In this document: positions 10,058 through 19,019 of the stretch, piece by piece | Position numbering within the stretch: position 1 is the first letter of the stretch | Layout: the number at the start of each line of letters is the position of its first letter | From: Pseudomonas sp. B21-048 | GTDB taxonomy: Bacteria > Pseudomonadota > Gammaproteobacteria > Pseudomonadales > Pseudomonadaceae | NCBI RefSeq assembly: GCF_024748615.1 | Contig: NZ_CP087168.1 | Coordinates: 5,084,001-5,148,000 of the forward strand | Length of the DNA stretch: 64,000 nucleotides | Reading direction: 5' to 3' | Made by a program: the position numbers and the translations under genes | The notes under the pieces: generated by a model | What the model was told of the DNA's origin: nothing | The model's database searches: none | What the model saw: only the letters and a program-made list of their open reading frames with translations

Positions 10058-10882
10058 TTATACCTGCGCGGTGCGCAGTTTTTCGCTGCGCCCGCGCAGC
10101 CATTCCAGCGTCAGCAACAGGATCACCGAGAAAGCAATCAACAGCGTCGCGGCGGCGGCGATGGTCGGGCTGAGGTTTTCGCGGATGCCGCTGAACATCT
10201 GCCGAGGCAAGGTCGCTTGTTCGGGACCGGCGAGGAACAGCGTCACCACCACTTCATCGAACGAGGTGGCAAAGGCAAACAGCGCACCGGAAATCACGCC
10301 CGGCGCAATCAACGGCAAGGTCACCCGACGAAACGCGGTCAGCGGCGAAGCCCCCAGGCTTGCAGCGGCCCGCACCAGGTTCTGGTTAAACCCCTGCAAG
10401 GTCGCCGACACCGTGATGATCACGAACGGCACGCCCAGCACGGCGTGCACAACGATCAGTGAGAGATAGCTGTTGCCGAACCCCAATGGGGCAAAGGTCA
10501 GGTAACTGGCCACACCAATGATTACTACCGGCACCACCATCGGCGAAATCACCAGCGCCATCACCAGCGGTTTGCCCGGAAAATCGCCCCGGGTCAGACC
10601 GATCGCCGCCAGCGTGCCGAAGATCATCGCCAGTACCGTCGCTGCCGGGGCCACGATCATGCTGTTCTTCAACGAACGCATCCATTCAGCCGAAGCAAAG
10701 AAGTCCTGGTACCAGTGCAGCGAGAAGCCTTGCAGCGGATAAACCAGAAAACTCCCCGAATTGAACGACAGCGGAATGATCACCAGCACCGGCAAGATCA
10801 GGAACAACAGAATCAAGCCGCAGAGAATCCGCAAACTGTAGAACCACACCCGTTCGATGGGCGACATATAAGGACTCAGCAT
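10058..10882 (-). CDS. ABC transporter inner-membrane permease, PotI type
   Basis: A 274-residue integral membrane protein with about six hydrophobic segments and the cytoplasmic EAA-like loop around RAAASLGASPLTAFRRVTLPLIAPG (positions about 190-215) that contacts the ATPase. It is the second permease of a polyamine-type importer: the order ATPase, binding protein, permease, permease is on the minus strand, 12 bases after its partner permease. Most similar in layout to PotI/YdcV. Substrate unproven. Confidence 0.88.
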   Translation of the reverse strand: MLSPYMSPIERVWFYSLRILCGLILLFLILPVLVIIPLSFNSGSFLVYPLQGFSLHWYQDFFASAEWMRSLKNSMIVAPAATVLAMIFGTLAAIGLTRGDFPGKPLVMALVISPMVVPVVIIGVASYLTFAPLGFGNSYLSLIVVHAVLGVPFVIITVSATLQGFNQNLVRAAASLGASPLTAFRRVTLPLIAPGVISGALFAFATSFDEVVVTLFLAGPEQATLPRQMFSGIRENLSPTIAAAATLLIAFSVILLLTLEWLRGRSEKLRTAQV

Positions 10883-10894
10883 TTCATTCTCCCC

Positions 10895-12142
10895 TTAGCT
10901 CAGGCGCAGGCGACTGGCGCCCACCAGCCAGCTGTAAATCAGATAAAGCACCACGGTCGCCAACAGCAACAGCCCACCGAGTGCGGTCGCCATGCCCCAG
11001 TTGATGCTGGTATTGGTGTAGAAGGCGACGAAATAGCTGACCATCTGATCGTTCGGACTGCCCAGCAACGCAGGGGTGATGTAGTAGCCGATGGCGAGGA
11101 TGAACACCAACAGGCAGCCGGCGCCGACACCGGCATAGGTCTGCGGGAAATACACCCGCCAGAAACTGGCGAACGGGTGGCAGCCGAGGGAAATCGCTGC
11201 CCGCATGTAGGTCGGCGAGATGCCTTTCATCACGCTGTAGATCGGCAGAATCATGAACGGCAGCAGGATGTGCACCATCGAGATGTAGACCCCGGTGCGG
11301 TTGAACACCAACTCCAGCGGCTTATCGATAATGCCCATGGCCATCAGACCGCTGTTGATCAAGCCGCCCGATTGCAGCAATACGATCCACGCGGCGACTC
11401 GCACCAGAATCGAGGTCCAGAACGGCAACAGCACCAGAATCATCAACAGGTTGCTTTGCCGCGATGGCAGGTTCGCCAGCAGGTAAGCCAACGGGTAGGC
11501 CAGCACCAGACAGATCACGGTGATGATCAGGCCCATCCAGAAGGTCCGGGCAAAGATATCGAGGTAGATCGCCTGATCGGGGGTGGCCGGGGCCACTTCG
11601 CCGAGGTCGTCGATACGGTGGTCGACGGCGGCCAGCAGGTAATAAGGCGTGATGTTACTGGTGTTGCGACGCACGACCTGCCAATAGGCCGGGTCGCCCC
11701 AACGCTCGTCCAGCGCTTCCAGCGCTTCTTTATAAGAAGCCGGCTCCGTGGCGAACGGCAAGGCGCGTGCGGTTTTGGTCAGCAGGCTGCGGTAGCCGGC
11801 CAACTCCATGTTCAAGCGCTTGGACAAGTCACCCAAGGTCTGATTCTTGCGGGCTTCGGCGAGGTCTTCGCTGGCGGCCTTGTACACAGGCTCTGCCGGC
11901 AGGCCTCGGCCATCCCAACTGGCGATGGCAGCCACGGTGCGCGGCATGGCGCCGACCACTTCCGGGTTACCGACGCTTTTGTAGAGCAGCGCCACGATCG
12001 GCACCAGGAACACCAGCAACAGAAACAGCACCAACGGCGCGATCAAGGCTTGTGCTTTCCAGCGGTTGATCCGCTCGGCGTGCTTGAGCCGCTGCTTCAA
12101 GGTGGGGTCAGTGCCCGCGTTCAGGGGAATGGCGGTGGCCAT
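10895..12142 (-). CDS. ABC transporter inner-membrane permease, PotH type with large periplasmic insertion
   Basis: At 415 residues it is longer than PotH-like permeases of about 290-320. The first transmembrane helix (residues about 33-55, IAPLVLFLLLVFLVPIVALL) is followed by a roughly 150-residue hydrophilic stretch, presumably periplasmic, before the helices of the transport domain. The EAA-like loop AAISLGCHPFASFWRVYFPQ is near residue 325. Separated from the binding-protein gene by 124 bases holding a stable hairpin. The insertion might help dock the binding protein; that is inference. Confidence 0.85.
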   Translation of the reverse strand: MATAIPLNAGTDPTLKQRLKHAERINRWKAQALIAPLVLFLLLVFLVPIVALLYKSVGNPEVVGAMPRTVAAIASWDGRGLPAEPVYKAASEDLAEARKNQTLGDLSKRLNMELAGYRSLLTKTARALPFATEPASYKEALEALDERWGDPAYWQVVRRNTSNITPYYLLAAVDHRIDDLGEVAPATPDQAIYLDIFARTFWMGLIITVICLVLAYPLAYLLANLPSRQSNLLMILVLLPFWTSILVRVAAWIVLLQSGGLINSGLMAMGIIDKPLELVFNRTGVYISMVHILLPFMILPIYSVMKGISPTYMRAAISLGCHPFASFWRVYFPQTYAGVGAGCLLVFILAIGYYITPALLGSPNDQMVSYFVAFYTNTSINWGMATALGGLLLLATVVLYLIYSWLVGASRLRLS

Positions 12143-12209
12143 GGCGTACTCCGGAAATCTTTGGTCATTGCAAAGGTGGCAAACGCCGCCTCGAACTTTT
12201 GGTGCTGAT

Positions 12210-12234
12210 CGTTCCCACGCTGTGCGTGGGAACG
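12210..12234. repeat. Hairpin repeat between binding-protein and permease genes
   Basis: Perfect 11-base arms CGTTCCCACGC and GCGTGGGAACG with a three-base loop. Same family as the element at 9920-10031. Its position inside the operon, after the binding-protein stop, suits a role in protecting the upstream mRNA so that binding protein exceeds permease, but no T-run is present. Confidence 0.75.
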
Positions 12235-12266
12235 CATCCAGTGAACCGTCGTCCCGTGTGACTTGC

Positions 12267-13310
12267 TTACTTCGCAGCCCAGGAATTGAAGCGCTGCTCC
12301 AGTTGCTCGCCGTTGTCAGCCCAGAAGCTGACGTCGATCTGCACTTGGTTGGCGATGTTTTCCGGGGTGGTCGGCATGTCTTTCAAGACATCCTTGGACA
12401 GCAAAGGCACGGCTTGGGTGTTGGCCGGGCCGTAGGCAATGTTTTCCGAGTAGGTCTTCTGCTGCTGCGGAGCCACCGAGAACGCGATGAATTTCTTCGC
12501 CGCTTCAGCACGGGTTTTATCCAGGCCTTTTGGAATCGCCCATGCGTCGAAGTCGTAGATACCGCCGTTCCACACCACCTTCAGGTTGCTTTCTTTCTGT
12601 ACCGCCGCGATCCGGCCGTTGTAGGCCGAGCTCATGACCACGTCACCGGAGGCGAGGTATTGCGGCGGTTGTGCACCGGCTTCCCACCACTGAATGCTTG
12701 GCTTGAGCTCATCAAGTTTCTTGAACGCACGGTCCTGACCATCCTTGCCAGCCAGTACTTTGTAGACGTCTTTCGGCGCAACGCCGTCAGCCATCAGTGC
12801 GAATTCCAGGGTGTACTTGGCGCCTTTACGCAGGCCGCGTTTGCCCGGGAATTTCTTGGTGTCCCAGAAATCGACCCAACTGGTCGGAGCGGTTTTCAGT
12901 TTGTCGGCGTTGTAGGCCAGCACGGTCGACCACACGAAGAAGCCCACGCCGCACGGCTGGATAGCGCCTTTGACGTAGTCTTCAGTCTTGCCGAACAGCG
13001 CAGGGTCGAGTTGCTCGAACATGTCTTCGTCGCAACCACGGGACAGTTCTGGCGATTCAACTTCCACCAGGTCCCAGGACACGCTCTTGGTGTCGACCAT
13101 GGCTTTGACCTTGGCCATCTCGCCGTTGTACTCGCCAGCGACGATTTTGCCGTTGCCCGCCGCTTCCCACGGTGCGTAGAAGGCTTTGACCTGCGCCGCC
13201 TTGTTCGCCCCGCCAAAGGACACCACGGTCAGGTCCGGGCCCGCCGCCATCGCGTGCGCCGCACCCATCATGCCCACGACCAGGGCTGTGAATTTCAGGG
13301 ATCTCAACAT
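12267..13310 (-). CDS. ABC transporter periplasmic binding protein, polyamine type
   Basis: 347 residues with a Sec signal peptide (cleavage probably after HAMAA, about residue 22), then a type II solute-binding fold of the PotD/PotF class. WDLVEVESPEL, NADKLKTAPTSWVDFWD, YNGRIAAV and WAIPKG are recognisable class features. It would deliver a small cationic or amine-type solute to the two permeases. Preceded by the ATPase gene with a 48-base gap. The actual ligand (putrescine, spermidine or something else) cannot be assigned by eye. Confidence 0.85.
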   Translation of the reverse strand: MLRSLKFTALVVGMMGAAHAMAAGPDLTVVSFGGANKAAQVKAFYAPWEAAGNGKIVAGEYNGEMAKVKAMVDTKSVSWDLVEVESPELSRGCDEDMFEQLDPALFGKTEDYVKGAIQPCGVGFFVWSTVLAYNADKLKTAPTSWVDFWDTKKFPGKRGLRKGAKYTLEFALMADGVAPKDVYKVLAGKDGQDRAFKKLDELKPSIQWWEAGAQPPQYLASGDVVMSSAYNGRIAAVQKESNLKVVWNGGIYDFDAWAIPKGLDKTRAEAAKKFIAFSVAPQQQKTYSENIAYGPANTQAVPLLSKDVLKDMPTTPENIANQVQIDVSFWADNGEQLEQRFNSWAAK

Positions 13311-13358
13311 TTATTGTTCTCCAACTGCAGGGTTAGTGTTGGTGAAGCGGGGGGGCGA

Positions 13359-14489
13359 TCAATGCGCCTCTAAAAGTGGGTCGAGCGCGCGAACGTGTTC
13401 GACCTGCCAGCCAAGCGGTACCACATCGCCGACAGCGAGCGCGGGATCGAGCTCGGCAATCGGTTGTTTCACAAAGAAGTCGGTCTTGCCGCAGACTTCC
13501 AGGCGAACCCGGACGTGGTCGCCCAGATAGATGAATTCCGCCACCCTCCCTGAGAAGCGGTTGACGCAGGACTCGCTCGAACCATTGAGGCTCACGCGCT
13601 CCGGGCGAATCGACAACGTGACGGGCTCGCCGGTCTTGCCAACATTGACCGCCAGGGCTTCAACCTTTTCGCCGCGACCGAGCTCAACTACGCAGCGGTC
13701 GCCGGTGTGGCTGTGCAAGCGGCCATTGAGACGGTTGTTCTCGCCGATGAAGTTGGCGACGAAGGTGTTTTTCGGTTCTTCATAGAGGGAGCGCGGTGGC
13801 GCGATCTGCTGAATCTCGCCCTGGTGGAACACCGCTACACGGTCGGACATGGTCAGGGCTTCGCCCTGGTCGTGGGTCACGTAGACCACGGTCACACCGA
13901 GGCGCTGGTGCAGGTGTTTGATTTCCATCTGCATGTGTTCGCGCAGTTGTTTGTCCAGTGCGCCGAGAGGCTCGTCCATCAGCACCAGTTGCGGTTCGAA
14001 CACTAGGGCGCGAGCCAGGGCCACACGCTGCTGCTGACCGCCGGACAGTTGCGCCGGATAACGCTGGGCGAAGGTGTCGAGCTGAACCATGCTCAAAACA
14101 CGCTTGACCCGGTCACTGACGTCGCTTTTGTTCAAGCCGCGCACAGTCAGCGGAAACGCCAGGTTCTCGGCGACCGTCATGTGCGGAAACAATGCATAGT
14201 TCTGGAACACCATACCGATGTCGCGCTTATGCGGCGGCACGTTGTTGATGGAACGCCCGGCCAGTTGGATTTCGCCGGCGGTCGGCGTTTCGAAACCGGC
14301 GAGCATCATCAGACTGGTGGTCTTGCCGGAGCCGGACGGCCCGAGCAAGGTGAGGAATTCGCCTTTGCGAATATCCAGGTTGAGGTCTTTGACGATCAGG
14401 TTCTCGCCGTCGTAGCTCTTTTGCACTCCACGAAAGCTGACCAGAATATCGCTGGCCCCTGCGCTTGAATCAACCTGGCTCATACCCAC
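13359..14489 (-). CDS. ABC transporter ATP-binding protein, PotA type
   Basis: 376 residues. The Walker A GPSGSGKTT is near residue 52, Q-loop QNYALFPHMTV near 95, signature LSGGQQQRVALARAL near 148, Walker B LVLMDEPLGALD, and the switch His in VYVTHDQGEAL. The C-terminal 120 residues form the regulatory TOBE domain of polyamine and related importers. It is the first gene of the four-gene operon; its 5' region holds a short palindrome at 14594-14609. Confidence 0.93.
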   Translation of the reverse strand: MGMSQVDSSAGASDILVSFRGVQKSYDGENLIVKDLNLDIRKGEFLTLLGPSGSGKTTSLMMLAGFETPTAGEIQLAGRSINNVPPHKRDIGMVFQNYALFPHMTVAENLAFPLTVRGLNKSDVSDRVKRVLSMVQLDTFAQRYPAQLSGGQQQRVALARALVFEPQLVLMDEPLGALDKQLREHMQMEIKHLHQRLGVTVVYVTHDQGEALTMSDRVAVFHQGEIQQIAPPRSLYEEPKNTFVANFIGENNRLNGRLHSHTGDRCVVELGRGEKVEALAVNVGKTGEPVTLSIRPERVSLNGSSESCVNRFSGRVAEFIYLGDHVRVRLEVCGKTDFFVKQPIAELDPALAVGDVVPLGWQVEHVRALDPLLEAH

Positions 14490-14824
14490 ACCTTTGTTAT
14501 TGATGACTGCTGTGGATTAAGCCTAGTGGACGCTGGGAGCCACGCAAATCGGGGCGCAGGAGAGAATCGCCTCAGCCGGATGGAAGGTTGTGGGTAGGGA
14601 TTGCCCTACAAGGATGGCGGGATTCGATAGGGCAGCGGCAAGTTGCAAGCTACAAGCCGCAAGAACAGGCAAAAGCAGTGTTGGAGGGATGTCGCAAATG
14701 GATATGACCACGAGATTTTTGTCGGAGCGAGCGGTGCGGCGATCCGACTTGCCCGCGAAGGCGTCCTCACTGACGCTAAAAGTTTCGCGGGAAAGCCTCG
14801 TGCCTACATTGACTGCGTAAAGAC
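14490..14824. other. Intergenic region upstream of the ABC operon
   Basis: No gene is seen in these 335 bases. It contains the GTAGGG/CCCTAC palindrome, a short inverted repeat around CGGCAAGTTGCAAGC-TACAAGCCGC near 14635-14662, and a decayed REP doublet at about 14718-14808 whose arms (GGAGCGAGCGGT and GCGGGAAAGCCTCG-type) no longer match well. The response-regulator gene ends at its far side. Confidence 0.6.
14594..14609. promoter_or_regulatory. Palindromic possible operator upstream of the ABC operon
   Basis: GTAGGG-ATTG-CCCTAC is a perfect six-base inverted repeat 105 bases upstream of the ATPase start. A near half-site GATAGGG is at 14624-14631. The spacing and symmetry suit a dimeric regulator such as the NarL-type response regulator encoded next door, but there is no direct proof. 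Confidence 0.35.
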
Positions 14825-15454
14825 TCAGAGGAGTTTGTGCTCCATCGCATACTTCACCAGTTCGGCCAGGGAGGTGATGTTGAGTTTCTGCATCAGCCGC
14901 GCCTTGTGGGTGCTGATGGTTTTGCTGCTCAAGGCCAGTTGCTGGGCGATGTCGTTGACGTTGGCGCCTTGGGCCAGGCGTTCGAACACCGAGAATTCAC
15001 GCTCCGACAGCAATGAGTGCAACGGCCGCGAATCCGTCAGGCCGACTTCGAAGACCATGCGGTCGGCCAGCTCCGGGTCGATGTAGCGCCCCCCCGCCGC
15101 GACTTTGCGGATTGCCGTCAGCAGCAAAGCCGGATCGCTGTCCTTGGTCGCATAGCCTGCGGCGCCGACCTTCAATGCCCGAGCGGCCATTTGCGCTTCG
15201 TCGTGCATCGACAACACCAGAATCGCCGGGGGATTGCTCAGCGCGCGAATCCGCGGGATCGCTTCCAGGCCATTGACCCCGGGCATGGAGATATCCAGCA
15301 ACACTACTTCGCAGGGAACATGGCGCAAGGTCTCGAGTAACTGCTCGCCATTGCTCGCCTCCCCTACCACCAGCAAGTCCTTGGCCAGGCCGATCAATTG
15401 CTTGATGCCTTCGCGAACGATGGTGTGGTCTTCGGCTACCAGTACACGGATCAC
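14825..15454 (-). CDS. Two-component response regulator, NarL/FixJ type
   Basis: 209 residues: a receiver domain (VLVAEDH acidic pocket at residues 3-9, phospho-acceptor Asp in VVLLDISMPGVNG near residue 54, the Lys of ATKDSDP near 104) and a C-terminal LuxR-type helix-turn-helix (LSEREFSVFERLAQGANVND then SSKTISTHKARLMQKL). Encoded 50 bases downstream of its likely partner histidine kinase, in the same direction. Probable targets are nearby genes such as the ABC importer. Confidence 0.93.
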   Translation of the reverse strand: MIRVLVAEDHTIVREGIKQLIGLAKDLLVVGEASNGEQLLETLRHVPCEVVLLDISMPGVNGLEAIPRIRALSNPPAILVLSMHDEAQMAARALKVGAAGYATKDSDPALLLTAIRKVAAGGRYIDPELADRMVFEVGLTDSRPLHSLLSEREFSVFERLAQGANVNDIAQQLALSSKTISTHKARLMQKLNITSLAELVKYAMEHKLL

Positions 15455-15504
15455 TTGCCTCTCCTCATTGATGGGTTGAGCGCCGGAAAAGATCGTCCGA
15501 TCTT

Positions 15505-17898
15505 TTAACGGTCCAACGGCACTCGCACCGTCAGGGTCGTGCCCTCCCCCGGCTCACTCTCAAGCAACAACTGCCCACCCATGATCAACACCCGTTCGCG
15601 CATGCCGACCACGCCGAAGGATGTCGGCCTGCCAGTGGCGGCGACGAATCCTACGCCATCATCGCTAACGGTCAGACAGAGTTCATCGCCCTCAAGGGCC
15701 AGCGTCAGTTCAACAGTATGCGCCTGGGCGTGGCGCATGACATTGGTCAGCGCTTCCTGAAGGATCCGGAATAGCCCGATGGCCTTGGCATCGCTGAGCA
15801 TCGGCAAGTTATCCGGCACCTGCACCAGGCACGGAATCTGCGTGCGCGCTTCGAACCGCCGCGCCTGCCATTCGATAGCCGAGGCAATCCCGGCATCCAG
15901 AATCGGCGGCCGTAGCGCCGTAGCCACATCGCGCACCAGTTGAAACAGCTGAGCGATCAAACGCTTCATGCTGTTCAAGCGCTCGTGCAGGCCCGGATCA
16001 AGCTGGGCGTAGGCCAATTCGCACATGGACGTTTCCAGCTTCAGCACGGTCAACATCTGACCCAGCTCGTCGTGAACTTCCCGGGCAATGCGAGCCTTTT
16101 CCTCTTCCCGTACGCTCTCCAGGTGCGCGGACAACTCGCGCAATTGCTCGCGGGAGCTGGCCAGTTCCAGTTCGATGCGCTTGCTCTCGGTGATGTCCCA
16201 GACGATCCCGTCCCAGACACAGGCGCCGTCTTCGAGGCGGCGAGTGATGGCTTTGATCTCGGCCCAGCGCTGCTCGCCCTGACGGGTCAGAATCCGTCCC
16301 TGCCACGACCAGTCGCTGTCGGTGTCCAGCGCGTGATCCTGGGTCTGGTGGTAACTGACCTTGTCGTCCGGATGCACCAGACTGCGCAGGCCTTTGTCCC
16401 GATGGGCCAGGGTGGCCGGCGAGTACCCTACCAGGCTCTCACTGCCTTCACTGATGTAGGCAAAGTCGATCTGCCCGGTCATCGGCGCGCGCTCCAGCCG
16501 GAAAACAAGGCCGGGGACGTTGGCGGCGATCCCTTGCAGCCGCGCTTCGCTTTCCTGCAATGCGGCCAGGGCGCGACGACGCTCGGTGACGTCATTGAGG
16601 TAAACCACCAGGTATTCACCATCGCGAAAGCGCAAGAAGCTCAACGAAACATCCGCTGGCAGAATACTGCCGTCCGCTCGCACGCAATGGGTTTCGAAAC
16701 TTTGCGGCCCTTCTTCACTGGCCCTGGCGCGTTTCCACAGGTTCAGCCAGCGGTCCATGTGCAAACCGGGTTCGAAGTCGATCAATGGCCGATCAACGAT
16801 CCCGCCCGCCGGATAGCCGAGCATGGTTTCGGCCGCTCGGTTGGCATAGCGCACATGGCTGTCCCAGTTGACCCAGAGGATACCGACGGTGCTCTGATCG
16901 ATGGAAAACTGCGTGAGGCGCAAGGCCTCTTCGCTGGCCTCGCGAAGGGCAATGTCTTCGCGCGCCGCCAGCAATCGCTGCTCCAGACTGCGTTGTTGGC
17001 GACGCTGCCAAAACACAATGGCCATGCTGCTCAATAGCAACACCACCAAGAGCAAGCTGAGGTTTTGCCAGAAACCCGGCGACTCGGACAGCCGCGGATA
17101 CTTGGGTTGCAGCCATTGATTGTGCAGTTGTTCGAGGTCCTTGGCCGGAATCGCCCGCAGTGCACTTTCAACGATGCCGGCTAACTGCGGCCAGTCCCGG
17201 CGCGTGGCCACTCGCAACAGTTGCGGGAAACCGATATCGCCCACCACGGCCAGCCCGGAGAACTCAGTCTCGGCAGACAGACGCCCGAACTGCGCTTCAT
17301 CGACCACGGCGTAACCGGCCTGCTGACTCAACAACAGTTGCAGTGCCTGGCGCTCCAGCGGCACGCCTTGCAGGTTCAGGTGGGGATAAGTGCTGCGCAG
17401 ATAATCGGCGGTGACGCTAGGCATACGTACGGCGACGCGGGTCTGGCTGTCGAGCTTTTCCAGCTCTACCGCACCAGTGCTCTTCTGGTCGCTGACCACC
17501 AGTTGCGGCACCCGCATGTACGGGTCGGAAAATTGCCAAAGTCGCAGACCCGCAGGGGTTTGCGTCAGCCCCGGCGCGATATCGATGTCGCCTTCACGCG
17601 CCGCCGCTTCCAGTTGAGCAAGATCAGGATAATTGCGCCAGCTCAGTTCGATCTTGAGCGCCTTGGCCAGCCACTTCATCAGCTCGACGTTAACCCCGGA
17701 CAGGCGCTGCAAGCGGCGATCGTATTGGGCATAGGGCGTTTGCAACACCACTCCGACCCGCAACTCGCCATGCTGCACCAGCCATTGCTGTTGCGCTGGC
17801 GACAGGTGCACGACGTGCGCCGGTGGCGCGGGCGCCGCCCAGCCCATCAAGGGAAACCACAAACAGCCGATAACCCACAGGCAGCGAAAATGCATCAT
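15505..17898 (-). CDS. Sensor histidine kinase with periplasmic solute-binding domain and PAS domains
   Basis: About 797 residues from MMHFRCLWV, chosen because it begins a clear signal peptide; an in-frame extension to 18141 is ignored. Order: signal peptide, SBP_bac_3-type domain (about 35-260), one transmembrane helix (about 285-305, LLLVVLLLSSMAIVFW), two PAS domains (near 335-455 and 460-590), HisKA_3 with phospho-acceptor in REVHDELGQ (His about 609), and a HATPase domain ending in MGGQLLLESEPGEGTTL. The periplasmic domain suggests it senses an amino-acid-like solute directly. Partner of the adjacent regulator. Confidence 0.9.
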   Translation of the reverse strand: MMHFRCLWVIGCLWFPLMGWAAPAPPAHVVHLSPAQQQWLVQHGELRVGVVLQTPYAQYDRRLQRLSGVNVELMKWLAKALKIELSWRNYPDLAQLEAAAREGDIDIAPGLTQTPAGLRLWQFSDPYMRVPQLVVSDQKSTGAVELEKLDSQTRVAVRMPSVTADYLRSTYPHLNLQGVPLERQALQLLLSQQAGYAVVDEAQFGRLSAETEFSGLAVVGDIGFPQLLRVATRRDWPQLAGIVESALRAIPAKDLEQLHNQWLQPKYPRLSESPGFWQNLSLLLVVLLLSSMAIVFWQRRQQRSLEQRLLAAREDIALREASEEALRLTQFSIDQSTVGILWVNWDSHVRYANRAAETMLGYPAGGIVDRPLIDFEPGLHMDRWLNLWKRARASEEGPQSFETHCVRADGSILPADVSLSFLRFRDGEYLVVYLNDVTERRRALAALQESEARLQGIAANVPGLVFRLERAPMTGQIDFAYISEGSESLVGYSPATLAHRDKGLRSLVHPDDKVSYHQTQDHALDTDSDWSWQGRILTRQGEQRWAEIKAITRRLEDGACVWDGIVWDITESKRIELELASSREQLRELSAHLESVREEEKARIAREVHDELGQMLTVLKLETSMCELAYAQLDPGLHERLNSMKRLIAQLFQLVRDVATALRPPILDAGIASAIEWQARRFEARTQIPCLVQVPDNLPMLSDAKAIGLFRILQEALTNVMRHAQAHTVELTLALEGDELCLTVSDDGVGFVAATGRPTSFGVVGMRERVLIMGGQLLLESEPGEGTTLTVRVPLDR

Positions 17899-17969
17899 CG
17901 AAGTCTCACACTGACAAATACTGACCAACCCATTAGGCTGCCGGATTAACTTCTGGCCTGGAATATCCG

Positions 17970-18959
17970 ATGCCCCCTGTCTACCGTCTGGCACTGCCAG
18001 CATTGTGCCTGTCGTTGATCCTGCCTTGCGCGTTTTCCGAGGCGGCCGACCCGGCACCTGCCGCTGCGGAAAAACCCGCCGAAGAAAAACCGGTCGAACG
18101 TCAGCCGTTGCTAGAGCGTAGTCAGGAAGAAGCGAGCGCACTTGAGCGAAAAATCCCTGCGCAGGAACAGCAGCAACTGCAAGCCGGCACCAACAGCTTC
18201 CTCGCCTTGTGGAAACCGGCCAATACCGCCGAACCCAAAGGCGCGGTGATTATCATCCCGGGCGCCGGCGAAACCGCTGACTGGCCGCAAGCGATCAGCC
18301 CATTGCGGCGCAAGTTGCCGGACGCCGAGTGGAGCAGCCTGAGTATCACCTTGCCGGACCTGCAAAGCGAAGCCATTGCGCCACGTATCGTTGAAGTGGC
18401 GCCAGCGCCCAAAACGCCTGATGCCGGCAGCAAAGACTCCACGACTGCGGCGCCCATCGAACAGGCGGCCGGCGGCGAAGCGGAGGTGGCTGACAAGGCC
18501 ATCGCCGAAACCACCGAAGAACAGGCTAAAGCAGACGCGGAGCGAATCTTCGCGCGCATCGATGCAGCCATCGCCTACGCCGAACAGCAAAGCGCTCACA
18601 GCATCGTTGTGCTGGGCCATGGCACCGGTGCTTATTGGGCCGCGCGTTATCTGAGCGAGAAACAGCCATCGCAAGTCGAGAAGTTGGTGATGGTCGCCGC
18701 CCAGACGCCCGTTACGGCGAAGCCCGAACTGGCTGAGCTCACACCCACCTTGAAGCTGCCTACCGCAGATATCTTCTATATGGATAAGCCGGTGGATCGT
18801 AACGCAGCGCTGGAACGTCTACAGGCCAGCAAGCGCTTGAAAACTTCAGGGTTCAGTCAGGTTTCGCTCAAGGCTTTGCCGGGGAATGCCAAGGCGGAGC
18901 AAGAGCAGTTGTTCCGTCGGGTGCGGGGTTGGTTGAATCCGCAACCTGCGGCGGACTGA
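17970..18959 (+). CDS. DUF3530-type alpha/beta-hydrolase-like secreted protein
   Basis: 329 residues with a signal peptide (cleavage near SEAA, residue 25), an Ala/Pro/Glu-rich linker and a hydrolase-like core. GAVIIIPGAGETADWP resembles the oxyanion loop region and VVLGHGTGAYWAAR resembles the nucleophile elbow, but the centre is Gly-Thr-Gly rather than Gly-Ser-Gly, so classical esterase activity is doubtful. The gap to the divergent kinase is 71 bases. Function unknown. Confidence 0.75.
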   Translation: MPPVYRLALPALCLSLILPCAFSEAADPAPAAAEKPAEEKPVERQPLLERSQEEASALERKIPAQEQQQLQAGTNSFLALWKPANTAEPKGAVIIIPGAGETADWPQAISPLRRKLPDAEWSSLSITLPDLQSEAIAPRIVEVAPAPKTPDAGSKDSTTAAPIEQAAGGEAEVADKAIAETTEEQAKADAERIFARIDAAIAYAEQQSAHSIVVLGHGTGAYWAARYLSEKQPSQVEKLVMVAAQTPVTAKPELAELTPTLKLPTADIFYMDKPVDRNAALERLQASKRLKTSGFSQVSLKALPGNAKAEQEQLFRRVRGWLNPQPAAD

Positions 18960-19019
18960 TAGACCGGGTTGGCCCATTCGCGAGCAAGTCGGAATCACTG
19001 GCGATACAACTCAGCCCTG

